Shown: positions 55,101 through 62,552 of the stretch, piece by piece
Position numbering within the stretch: the first letter of the stretch is position 1
Layout of the letters: each line of letters starts with the position of its first letter
Assembly: GCA_963665085.2 (NCBI GenBank)
Contig: CAXXXS010000001.1
Location: 2,666,001-2,730,000 of the forward strand
Source of the DNA: G963665085 sp963665085
GTDB lineage: Bacteria > Bacteroidota > Bacteroidia > Bacteroidales > JAAAOM01
Direction of reading: 5' to 3'
Length of the DNA: 64,000 nucleotides
Made by a program: the position numbers and the translations under genes
Notes under the pieces: model-generated
Told to the model about the DNA's origin: nothing
Databases searched by the model: none
The model's input: only the letters and a program-made list of their open reading frames with translations

Positions 55101-55495
55101 ATATTACAGAGAGGTTAAAACTTTACCGCGAACTGGATAATATTGAAGAAGAACAAAAATTACAGGAATTTGAACAAATGCTAATTGATCGTTTTGGAAA
55201 TTTACCGAAACCAACAAAAGAACTCTTCCAGGTAGTACGTTTACGCTGGAAAGGAATAGAACTGGGAATGGAGAAAATAATTTTGAAAAATGAAAAACTG
55301 ATTTGTTATTTTATTTCAAATCAGGATTCTGCTTTTTACCAGTCACCTGTATTTTCGGGAATTCTTAGCTTCCTTCAAACAAATCCATTGGTCTTTCAAA
55401 TGAAAGAGGGCAAGAAATTAACACTTTCAGCAGATAAAATAAAAGATATATCAGAAGCAATAGAATTACTTAACAGGTTAGTTGTAACCCAATAA
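52103..55495 (+). CDS. mfd: Transcription-repair coupling factor Mfd
   Basis: The 1130-residue protein is a complete Mfd: UvrB-like N-terminal domains, the CarD-like RNA-polymerase-interacting domain (LNPGDYVVHADHGIGIFGGLERI, about 445-500), a helicase core with Lys602 in GDVGFGKTE, DEEQ (LLIVDEEQKFGV), the TRG motif and RGRVGRS, and a C-terminal TRCF domain. It removes stalled RNA polymerase and recruits UvrA. The frame has no ATG for the first 140 codons; TTG at 52103 or at 52130 must be the start. coaX follows 4 bp later. Confidence 0.95.
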   Translation: MHPFKTSIILEVNELIASYHKLPQFNLFKKLVQENSTKRLELKNLYGSSYSLFSSSVIADTGGVHLFTLQDKELAAYFQNDLSCLLDEDEVFFLPSSYKRSVQYKQAESSNLVLRTAVLNAIRDFKEQRKNIKTLVIVTYPEALMEKVATESELKENTLRLNCGENISIKFIEEVLIEYGFTLVDFVYEPGQYSVRGSIVDVFSFSNELPYRIDFFDDEVDTIRTFDIETQLSKQKLESIYIVPNIQNPKITGTSESLLDFLPEETLVWIESPGLIFDAVKKVFENTDPDVAIEEDQSIKKNNLILDDNTLQEKISTKKIICLKNSGFYTPDETISFNTISQPVFNKNFELLANELRNRKNDGYENYILSDSENQFDRLLSIFESIGSNIKFNSVLKTLHEGFIDHDLKICCFTDHQIFDRYHKFKINRNFDKKSSLSIKELTNLNPGDYVVHADHGIGIFGGLERIELNGKQQETIRLVFRDNDVLFVNIHSLHRISKYRGKDGEAPKVYKLGTGAWQKLKQITKKKVKDIAKDLIALYAKRVAEEGFSFSPDTYLQQELEASFIYEDTPDQEKATNTVKQAMERVHPMDCLVCGDVGFGKTEVAIRAAFKAVADNKQVAVLVPTTILALQHYKTFSERLKDFPCNVDYISRLKKTSAQKEVLKKLASGELDIIIGTHRLIGKDIKFKDLGLLIVDEEQKFGVAVKEKLKSLKVNVDTLTMTATPIPRTLQFSLMGARDLAIINTPPPNRHPIITELHTLNEEIIKEGIEYELSRGGQVFFINNRVQNIYEIEAFVQRTVPNVKTIVAHGQMDGPKLEKIMLDFIAGDYDVLIATSIIESGLDIPNANTIFVNNAHHFGLSDLHQLRGRVGRSNKKAFCYLLAPPITAMTPEARRRLKAIEEFSELGSGFNIAMQDLDIRGAGNLLGGEQSGFIVDMGFETYQRILNEAMLELKENEFKDLFADEKKAENEPAVKVKYIADCLIDTDLEVLFPDSYVQNITERLKLYRELDNIEEEQKLQEFEQMLIDRFGNLPKPTKELFQVVRLRWKGIELGMEKIILKNEKLICYFISNQDSAFYQSPVFSGILSFLQTNPLVFQMKEGKKLTLSADKIKDISEAIELLNRLVVTQ

Positions 55496-55499
55496 TGCA

Positions 55500-56228
55500 A
55501 TGAATTTAGTTGTAGATATAGGAAATTCGTCATCCAAAATCGGGGTGTTCAAAAACCGGGAACAGGTCTTTGAAACACGTATTGAGAATTTTGATGTTAG
55601 TTATTTTAATGATCTTATTGAACAACAAAAAATTAAAAAATGTATTGTTAGTTCAGTGAGAGATACAAGGAACCTGGAGTTAATCCCATTTCTAAAATCA
55701 AAAACAGATGTGTTTTTACTTCTGGATGAGAACACTCCTTTGCCTGTAAAAAACTGCTATGAAACACCTGCAACCCTTGGGAAAGATCGTTTGGCTGCCG
55801 TTATTGGGGCAAATTATTTTTATCCTGAAAGTGATGTGTTAGTAATTGACAGTGGAACAGCAATTACATTTGATTTTATAAATAAAAACAAGGAATATCT
55901 TGGTGGTAATATTTCTCCCGGACTAGAGATGCGTTACAAGGCACTTAACCATTTTACCAATAAACTTCCGTTGCTTTCAAAAACTGACTTGTACTCGCTA
56001 TTAGGAAGGAATACCAATAGTGCAATAAACAACGGTATAATAAATGGTATTATTTTTGAAATTAATGGATATGTATCAGAATTAAAAATAGAATATGCTG
56101 ATTTAAAGGTCGTTCTTACAGGTGGTGATGGAAATTTTTTTGCTAAGAAGTTAAAAAGAACCATCTTTGTGGTCGCAAATTTAGTGCTTGTTGGGTTGAA
56201 CAGAATATTGGAATACAATGAAATTTAA
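55500..56228 (+). CDS. coaX: Type III pantothenate kinase
   Basis: The 242-residue protein shows the CoaX motifs: the phosphate-1 motif VVDIGNSSSKIGVF, the Gly/Lys/Asp motif GKDRLAAVIGA, and VIDSGTAITFDFI. It phosphorylates pantothenate as the first step of coenzyme A synthesis. Type III enzymes need a monovalent cation and are not feedback-inhibited by CoA. The start is 4 bp after the mfd stop. The last 11 bases overlap a small reading frame downstream. Confidence 0.95.
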   Translation: MNLVVDIGNSSSKIGVFKNREQVFETRIENFDVSYFNDLIEQQKIKKCIVSSVRDTRNLELIPFLKSKTDVFLLLDENTPLPVKNCYETPATLGKDRLAAVIGANYFYPESDVLVIDSGTAITFDFINKNKEYLGGNISPGLEMRYKALNHFTNKLPLLSKTDLYSLLGRNTNSAINNGIINGIIFEINGYVSELKIEYADLKVVLTGGDGNFFAKKLKRTIFVVANLVLVGLNRILEYNEI

Positions 56229-56364
56229 AATACTAAATATATCTATCTTGTTTATTTCAATTTTAGGATTTTATGTTTCCTTCAAAGAAAATCACAAATA
56301 TATTCAGAAAGATTTTCTTCGTCTGATTTTTGGGTTATCCGGTCAAAATTTGATTAATTTGTAG
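56218..56364 (+). CDS. Possible 48-residue exported small protein or gene remnant
   Basis: An ATG inside the end of coaX opens a 48-codon frame to TAG. The product starts MKFKILNISILFISILGF, which looks like a signal peptide or membrane segment, and continues YVSFKENHKYIQKDFLRLIFG. It overlaps coaX by 11 bases, as co-translated genes do, and sits in the 176-bp gap before the TPR gene. It is unrecognised. It could equally be the N-terminal remnant of a lost outer-membrane gene or chance. Confidence 0.35.
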   Translation: MKFKILNISILFISILGFYVSFKENHKYIQKDFLRLIFGLSGQNLINL

Positions 56365-56404
56365 CATATCATTAATATATTGTGAGAAAATAAAATAAAT
56401 AGGG

Positions 56405-57733
56405 ATGAAATTATTACAGTACATTTTTTTAGGAATTGTTTTTACGTTGTTAAGTTTTTCAAGTCTTTTTGCACAAAAAGGTGTTGAAGATGGTTCTAAA
56501 TACGGGCATGGGGAGGATAGCATCAGGTGTATCCGAAATCTTTCTCTGTCAAGAGAATATTCAAAAAATGATAATTTTAAAGATGCCTATAAATACTGGA
56601 AAATTATCTATAGTGAGTGTCCTAGTGCAAGTAAAAATATTTACATTGATGGTGTTGATATTTTTAAATATCTTATAGAAAATGAAGAAAATCCTCAAAG
56701 GAAAGATGAAATGATTGATACATTAATGCAAATCTATGATAGGAGGATTGAATATTTCAAACAAAAAGGTAGTGTTTTAAGCAGAAAAGGGATCGACCTT
56801 TTGCGTTATAGAAGAGATGATGTTAACTCAATTAAAGAAGCATATGGCTACTTAAATGAGTCTATAGAATTACTTAAAGCAAAATCATCTGAAGCTACTC
56901 TTGCAACACTATTTACTTCTTCAGTTACGCTCTATAAAGCTGGTGAATTTACAGAAGAAGATGTAATTAAAGACTATGCAAGGGTTACTGAAATAATTGA
57001 TAAAAATATTGCAGATAATGATCCCAAAGCTATAAAAGTGAAAGAATCAGTTGATCAGAACTTTATAACAAGTGGGGCTGCTACCTGTGAAGCTCTGATA
57101 AATTTATATTCGCCAAAATTTGAGTCTACCCCAGACGATGTTGAACTTCTTAAAAACATCATTAAATTTTTGGACAATAGTAAGTGTACAGATTCTGATT
57201 TATTCTTTCAGGCAAGTGCAAATCTGCATAAACAAGAACCTTCATCACTTTCTGCTTCAAGTCTTGCTATAATGGCAATGGGGAAAGAAGAATATGAAGT
57301 AGCTTACGATTATTTCACCCAGGCAATTGAAATGGAAACAGATAACGAAAGAAAAGCTGAATACCATTATAGCCTTGGAATTATTGGAAATAAACTTAAG
57401 AAACTTTCAGATGCCAGACAACATGCATTGGAAGCTGCTAAATTAAAGCCAGGTTGGGGTGAACCTTATATTTTAATTGGTAATTTATATGCTAATAGCT
57501 TAAATATTTGTTCTGATCTTGATTTGCCAAAGGCAGTGTTTTGGGTAGCAGTAGATAAATTTTATAAAGCAAAACAAGTTGATCCTTCTGTTGCTGATAA
57601 AGCAAATGATTTAATTAAAACGTATTCAGAATATTTTCCAAATAAGGAAGAAGCTTTCTTTTATAATATCATAGACGGCTCTAGCTATACAGTAGGATGT
57701 TGGATTAATGAGACTACTAATGTCCGATTCTAA
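56405..57733 (+). CDS. Exported tetratricopeptide-repeat protein
   Basis: The 442-residue protein has a Sec signal (VFTLLSFSSLFAQ) and an all-helical body with TPR units; the clearest are near the C-terminus (EYEVAYDYFTQAIEMETDNERKAEYHYSLGIIGNKLKKLSDARQHALEAAKLKPGWGEPYILIGNLYAN, about 285-365). The family is conserved next to lptC in Bacteroidota, but its function is not clear to me. A scaffold role in the periplasm is inference. lptC follows after 13 bp. Confidence 0.85.
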   Translation: MKLLQYIFLGIVFTLLSFSSLFAQKGVEDGSKYGHGEDSIRCIRNLSLSREYSKNDNFKDAYKYWKIIYSECPSASKNIYIDGVDIFKYLIENEENPQRKDEMIDTLMQIYDRRIEYFKQKGSVLSRKGIDLLRYRRDDVNSIKEAYGYLNESIELLKAKSSEATLATLFTSSVTLYKAGEFTEEDVIKDYARVTEIIDKNIADNDPKAIKVKESVDQNFITSGAATCEALINLYSPKFESTPDDVELLKNIIKFLDNSKCTDSDLFFQASANLHKQEPSSLSASSLAIMAMGKEEYEVAYDYFTQAIEMETDNERKAEYHYSLGIIGNKLKKLSDARQHALEAAKLKPGWGEPYILIGNLYANSLNICSDLDLPKAVFWVAVDKFYKAKQVDPSVADKANDLIKTYSEYFPNKEEAFFYNIIDGSSYTVGCWINETTNVRF

Positions 57734-57746
57734 ATAATAATAAGAA

Positions 57747-58346
57747 ATGCAGAGAAAAATACTAAGTTTTATGATGAAATTGTTTGCTAAAATTTTTTCT
57801 CTGCATTTTTTATTTTTTCTAATCATAATTTCTCTTTTATCATGTGAAAATGATATTGAGAAGATAAAAGCAATAACTTCAGATTCGAAAAGCCCTGTTG
57901 CTACAGGTTATAATTCAAAATTTATATTTTCTGATTCTGCTCTTATAAAAGCTGTTTTAGAGACAGAAGAATACAATTATTACACGATAGATGACGAAGA
58001 ACCTTATTATGAACTTCCTAAAGGTTTTACTATCTATCTTTACAATGATGAGCAAATTGAGAATTATATGATTACAGCTGAATATGGAATTGCATATCTT
58101 GATCAAAACTTATGGGTAGGAAGGAATAATGTAGTTGTAAAAGATTTGTTTGCAGATAGACAGTTAAATACAGAAGAATTATTCTGGGATCAGGAGAACG
58201 AAAAGATTTATTCAGAAAAATTCACTAAAATTACAGATAAAGACGGTGTTCATATTGGAGAGAATGGTTTTAAAGCAAATCAGGATTTTTCAAGATACCA
58301 ATTAATAGGAGCAAAAGGAACTGTAAATGTCAAAGAAGATAATTAA
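57747..58346 (+). CDS. lptC: LPS export periplasmic protein LptC
   Basis: The 199-residue protein has an N-terminal membrane or lipoprotein segment (LIIISLLSC) and the LptC beta-jellyroll start: YNSKFIFSDSALIKAVLETEEYNYY, then YELPKGFTIYLYNDEQIENYMITAEYGIAY and NEKIYSEKFTKIT. It passes lipopolysaccharide from LptB2FG to LptA. A start at Met9 or Met10 is possible. Its stop overlaps the next small gene by 20 bases. Confidence 0.88.
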   Translation: MQRKILSFMMKLFAKIFSLHFLFFLIIISLLSCENDIEKIKAITSDSKSPVATGYNSKFIFSDSALIKAVLETEEYNYYTIDDEEPYYELPKGFTIYLYNDEQIENYMITAEYGIAYLDQNLWVGRNNVVVKDLFADRQLNTEELFWDQENEKIYSEKFTKITDKDGVHIGENGFKANQDFSRYQLIGAKGTVNVKEDN

Positions 58347-58539
58347 TCCATCGATAATTCTTGAAGTAGTTTGGTTTATTACATTTTTAGCGAGCCTTGC
58401 TGCTTCAATACACCAAACCGCTCAAGAAGGTGTTAAAGCGAGTTTGTTATTTTATCTAATTACAGTGCTTGCGATATCCATGTTCTCAATGAGGCGTTAT
58501 ATGCGAAAATCAAATCAGAATCTTCACAATCAAAAATAA
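58327..58539 (+). CDS. Small two-helix membrane protein
   Basis: The 70-residue protein has two hydrophobic segments (IILEVVWFITFLASLAASI and SLLFYLITVLAISMFSM) and a basic tail. It overlaps lptC by 20 bases and the following gene by 1 base (TAATGA), so it is translationally coupled within the operon. The small gene is regular at this place in Bacteroidales. The function is unknown; a link to the LPS or CNNM gene is only positional. Confidence 0.7.
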   Translation: MSKKIINPSIILEVVWFITFLASLAASIHQTAQEGVKASLLFYLITVLAISMFSMRRYMRKSNQNLHNQK

Positions 58540-59798
58540 TGAACATACCGATTGTAATATTGCTAACACTTGTTATGTCAGCTTTTTTTTCGGGAATGGA
58601 AATCGCATTTATATCAGCAAACCGACTACGAATTGAACTTGATCGAAAACAAAATTCATTAAACTCCAAAATTGTAAATATTTTCGTTACTAACCCTAAT
58701 CAATATATTGCAACAATGCTTGTTGGGAATAATATTGCGTTGGTAATTTATGGTTTGGCAATGGCAATTATGTTAGACCCATTAATCGTTAAATTTACTA
58801 GTACAGAGTCATCTATATTAGTAATACAAACAATTATCTCAACAATTATTATTTTGTTTACAGCTGAATTTCTTCCTAAAACATTATTCCGGATAAATCC
58901 AAATATTGCGTTGAAAGCATTTGCTGTACCAATAATGTTTTTTTATATATTGTTTTACCCGATTGCCAATTTTACAATATTTCTCTCAAATACTTTTTTG
59001 AAGAAGTTTCTAAGGGTCGATCTGGATTCAGTTCCACAAAAACTTGTGTTTGGGAAAACAGATCTTGATAATTTAGTTAACGAAGGAATTACAGATACAA
59101 TGATACTTGAGAATGAGGAGCACGAGATCAAAATGTTTCAAAATGCACTTGATTTCCCAAATTTGAAGATCCGCGACTGTATGATTCCAAGAACAGATAT
59201 TACAGCTGTAGATGTTAAATCATCCATAGAAATCCTGAAAAATAAATTTATAGAAACGGGATATTCTAAAATTTTGGTTTACGATGAAAAGATTGACAAC
59301 ATCATTGGTTATATCACACACAAGGAATTATTTAAAAAACCAAAAGATATAAGATCAAAATTACTTGAAGTATCATTCGTCCCGGAAACAATGCAAGCAA
59401 GGAACCTGCTTAAAGATTTTATACAAAATCGAAAGAGTTTAGCAGTTGTAGTTGATGAATTTGGAGGTGTCTCGGGGATGTTAACTATTGAAGATATTAT
59501 TGAAGAAATATTCGGTGATATTGAAGATGAACACGATACAATAGAACTTATAGAAAATAAAATTAGTGAAACCGAATTTGTGTTTTCGGGAAGACAGGAG
59601 ATAGAATATATCAACGAAAAATATGAACTGGGGTTACCCGAAAGTGATGAATATGAAACCATAGCCGGATTGCTGATTTATTTCACAGAAAAACTCCCAC
59701 AAATGAACGAGACCATTATTCTTGAGAAATTTCATTTTAAAATTTTGAAGGTAACCCAGACAAAAATAGAACTGGTTAGTATTAAACTAGAAGACTAA
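58539..59798 (+). CDS. CNNM/CorC-type membrane protein with CBS pair
   Basis: The 419-residue protein has an N-terminal DUF21/CNNM domain with three to four membrane helices (FSGMEIAFISANRLRIELDRKQ), a CBS pair (MIPRTDITAVDVKSSIEILKNKF and VVVDEFGGVSGMLTIEDIIEEIFGDIEDEHD), and a C-terminal CorC/HlyC domain. The family is tied to Mg2+ or Co2+ export and is often called hemolysin. It is translated from the TAATGA junction with the small gene before it. A haemolytic role is not supported. Confidence 0.92.
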   Translation: MNIPIVILLTLVMSAFFSGMEIAFISANRLRIELDRKQNSLNSKIVNIFVTNPNQYIATMLVGNNIALVIYGLAMAIMLDPLIVKFTSTESSILVIQTIISTIIILFTAEFLPKTLFRINPNIALKAFAVPIMFFYILFYPIANFTIFLSNTFLKKFLRVDLDSVPQKLVFGKTDLDNLVNEGITDTMILENEEHEIKMFQNALDFPNLKIRDCMIPRTDITAVDVKSSIEILKNKFIETGYSKILVYDEKIDNIIGYITHKELFKKPKDIRSKLLEVSFVPETMQARNLLKDFIQNRKSLAVVVDEFGGVSGMLTIEDIIEEIFGDIEDEHDTIELIENKISETEFVFSGRQEIEYINEKYELGLPESDEYETIAGLLIYFTEKLPQMNETIILEKFHFKILKVTQTKIELVSIKLED

Positions 59799-59987
59799 CT
59801 CATTGAAAAGAGTATTTAGGGCTCAAAAATCTTTTACTTATAATAAATCAATATTGTTTGTTTTTGTTAGTTTCTCTAGATTTTAGCATAACTAGTCTGT
59901 TTTTTTTGCTGTTAAGCTATCAAAACGTGATAAAGTTATTATATTCGTAGCTCGAAAATTTTAAGGTATTTTAAACAAAAAAAATAG

Positions 59988-62093
59988 ATGGCAACATTAG
60001 AGAAAATAAGGAACCGTGCTGGTGTTTTAATTGCAGTCGTAATTGGAGTTTCATTACTGGCCTTTATCCTTGGCGATTTGGTAAGTTCAGGTTCTGCTAT
60101 TTTAAATAAAAGTAAACTTGAAATAGCAAAAATAAAAGGTAAATCAGTTTCTTACCAAGATTATATGGCTCAGGTAGAAGAACTTTCCAATGTTTATAAG
60201 TTAAACACAGGAGGTACTATTGATGATGCGACAATGAATTATGTCCGTGAGCAAACCTGGCAGAATATGATAAACGATATGATACTCCAGGAAGAATATA
60301 AAGAATTAGGCTTGGGAGTAAGCGGAAGAGAATTGTTTGAAATTATTCAGGGAGATAATCCTCACCCAATAGTACGTCAAATGTTTACAAACCCTGAAAC
60401 TGGTGTTGTTAACCGAACACAACTTTTGAATTTCTGGAAATCACTAAGTGAAGATCCAACTGGAGAAAGAGTAGCCCTTGCACGTTACATTGAAAATTCA
60501 ATATTGAGAGAAAGACTTTCTACAAAATACAGTAACCTGATTAAAAAAGCTCTTTATGTTACTGATGTTGAAGCTCAGAATTCTTTTGCTGAAACAAATA
60601 AAAAAGTAGATTTCGAATATGTTGTAAAACGATTCAATTCTATATCCGATAGTTCAGTTTCAATTACAGAAAGTGATCTTAAAGATTATTATAAAACGCA
60701 TATTAATGAGTATAAACAAGATGCTAGCAGAGATATAGAGTATGTTGTTTTTGAGGTTGTTCCTTCTGAAACAGATAATAAATATGCGAAAGGGGAAATC
60801 GAAGATGTTAAAAAGGAATTTGCAGGAATAACTGTAGATGATGCATCCCAATTTGTTAGATTAAATTCAGATGTTCCTTATCAGAATAAATATTATGTTG
60901 ATGGAGAATTGCCTCTAGCTGTTAATGATACTATGTTTATGGCTAAAGAAGATTATATTTATGGGCCTTACTATGAGGAAGGATCTTATAAATTGGCAAA
61001 GCTTCTAAAAATTGATAATCGTCCTGATTCCGTACATGCACGACATATTTTAATTCAACCTAGCCAGACAATTAGTGCAGAGCAGGCAAAAGCGATAGCG
61101 GATAGTTTAAAAACTGAAATTGAAAAAGGTGCTGATTTTGGTATGCTTGCAATGACAAACTCCGTAGATCCTGGTTCAGCGCAAGATGGTGGAGATTTAG
61201 GATGGTTCAAAGAAGGTATGATGATACAATCGTTTAACGATGCATGTTTCGAAGGTAAAAAGAACGATGTTGTTGTGGTTGAATCTAATTACGGATATCA
61301 TATCATAGAGATTCTGGAGCAAGGCCCAAAAGTTAAAAAGGTAAAAGTAGCGATTATTCAGCGAGAAGTTAATCCTAGCAAAGAAACAATTAATGCAGCT
61401 TACCAGAAAGCAAGTGAATTTGGTGCAAACAACAGGACAAGAGAAGCGTTCATAAGCGCTGTTGAAACGAAAGGACTAAACAAACGTTCGGCTACTTATT
61501 TAAAACCTAACGATAGAACAATCTCCGGTCTTGAGCAACCAAGAGAAATGATTCAGTGGGCTTTTAATAATGATAAAGGACAAGTGTCGGAAATATTTGA
61601 GTTTGGGACTAAATATATTATAGCTACAATTAGCGAAATAAGAGAAGAAGGTGTTGCCCCAATTGAGCAGGTACTACCAGAAGTAAGATTAAATGTAATC
61701 AAAGAAAAGAAAGGCGAACTTATTGCAAAACAAATGAAGGATGAGAACGCTCCTTCTGTTAGTAGTTTATCTTCAACATTGGGATTAGAAGTAAACAATG
61801 CAGCAAGTGTTAGTTTTTCTTCTTTCTCAATACCCAATGCAGGTGTAGAACCTAAGGTAATAGCAACAGCATTATCACTGGATGAAAATGTTTTAAGCAA
61901 ACCAATTATTGGAACAAATGGTGTTTATGTCCTAAATGTAACAAGTGTTACCGAATCAGAAGTTACAGATGAAAGAGTTGAGATGGAAAAACAAAGACTA
62001 ACAATGGCCAAGGAATCAAGGGCTAATGTAGAACCACTCAATGCACTTACAGAAAAAGCGAATGTGAAAGATGAAAGGGCAAAATTCTTTTAA
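59988..62093 (+). CDS. PpiD/SurA-type peptidyl-prolyl isomerase
   Basis: The 701-residue protein has an N-terminal anchor helix (GVLIAVVIGVSLLAFILGDLV), a SurA_N-type chaperone region, and a PpiC parvulin domain (about residues 350-440: VHARHILIQPS, GADFGMLAMTNSVDPGSAQDGGDLGWF, YGYHIIEILEQ). A further beta/helical C-terminal part follows. It folds outer-membrane or secreted proteins at the periplasmic face of the inner membrane. A -7-like TATATTCG box lies 40 bp upstream. A terminator follows 20 bp after the stop. Confidence 0.9.
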   Translation: MATLEKIRNRAGVLIAVVIGVSLLAFILGDLVSSGSAILNKSKLEIAKIKGKSVSYQDYMAQVEELSNVYKLNTGGTIDDATMNYVREQTWQNMINDMILQEEYKELGLGVSGRELFEIIQGDNPHPIVRQMFTNPETGVVNRTQLLNFWKSLSEDPTGERVALARYIENSILRERLSTKYSNLIKKALYVTDVEAQNSFAETNKKVDFEYVVKRFNSISDSSVSITESDLKDYYKTHINEYKQDASRDIEYVVFEVVPSETDNKYAKGEIEDVKKEFAGITVDDASQFVRLNSDVPYQNKYYVDGELPLAVNDTMFMAKEDYIYGPYYEEGSYKLAKLLKIDNRPDSVHARHILIQPSQTISAEQAKAIADSLKTEIEKGADFGMLAMTNSVDPGSAQDGGDLGWFKEGMMIQSFNDACFEGKKNDVVVVESNYGYHIIEILEQGPKVKKVKVAIIQREVNPSKETINAAYQKASEFGANNRTREAFISAVETKGLNKRSATYLKPNDRTISGLEQPREMIQWAFNNDKGQVSEIFEFGTKYIIATISEIREEGVAPIEQVLPEVRLNVIKEKKGELIAKQMKDENAPSVSSLSSTLGLEVNNAASVSFSSFSIPNAGVEPKVIATALSLDENVLSKPIIGTNGVYVLNVTSVTESEVTDERVEMEKQRLTMAKESRANVEPLNALTEKANVKDERAKFF

Positions 62094-62113
62094 AAAAATA
62101 TTCTAAATATACT

Positions 62114-62146
62114 AAAAGGTGCAGGTGTCTATCTGCACCTTTTTTG
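62114..62146 (+). terminator. Terminator after the PpiD-type gene
   Basis: AAAAGGTGCAG / CTGCACCTTTT is an 11-bp perfect stem with an 8-base loop and a T tail, 20 bp after the stop codon. Confidence 0.9.
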
Positions 62147-62182
62147 TTTTGAGGACGTTGGAATAATTTTCTTAAACTATAT

Positions 62183-62342
62183 CCTTAAATCCGCAAGTGT
62201 ATTTTTAAAACCGCTAATTAAGCGGATTATCGCGAACCGAGGACAAAGGACGAGCTCAATAAAGTTAATTTTATTTTACCTGTTTGGGTGAAGTTATCTC
62301 TGCGTATTCTGCGGTATATGTCTTTTTCCTGCGGATTTAAGG
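62183..62342. repeat. Foldback intergenic repeat, family A, copy 2
   Basis: CCTTAAATCCGCAAG at the left end and CCTGCGGATTTAAGG at the right end make a near-perfect terminal inverted repeat. The 85-base core (62187-62271) matches the copy at 11903-11987 with 3 differences. It keeps the CCGCT-AATTA-AGCGG hairpin and the TATCTCTGCGTA tail. It lies in the 459-bp gap between the PpiD-type gene and the P5C dehydrogenase gene; the rest of that gap holds a terminator and AT-rich sequence. Confidence 0.85.
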
Positions 62343-62552
62343 TATACTAATAACTAGAAAACAAATCCGGTTTTTTATTACAATGATTCTCAATTTATAA
62401 GCTAAATAACCTATGCTGTTAACTTATTTGGTGTCTCTAAAACACGATAAAAGTCATATTTATATATGGACATTTATTAATAATTGTCATTTTTTTAGGT
62501 TGGCATCCTACCTAACTTTATGACCTATTTGTTAACCTAAATTACTTATTTA

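Noticed and set aside
58539..59798. Hemolysin function for the CNNM/CBS protein
   Set aside because: The name is historical; DUF21, CBS pair and CorC domains indicate an ion-transport-linked membrane protein.
62401..62552. Promoter of pruA
   Set aside because: TAACTTTA at 62513 resembles a -7 box, but the nearest TTG is 26 bases upstream, outside the usual spacing.
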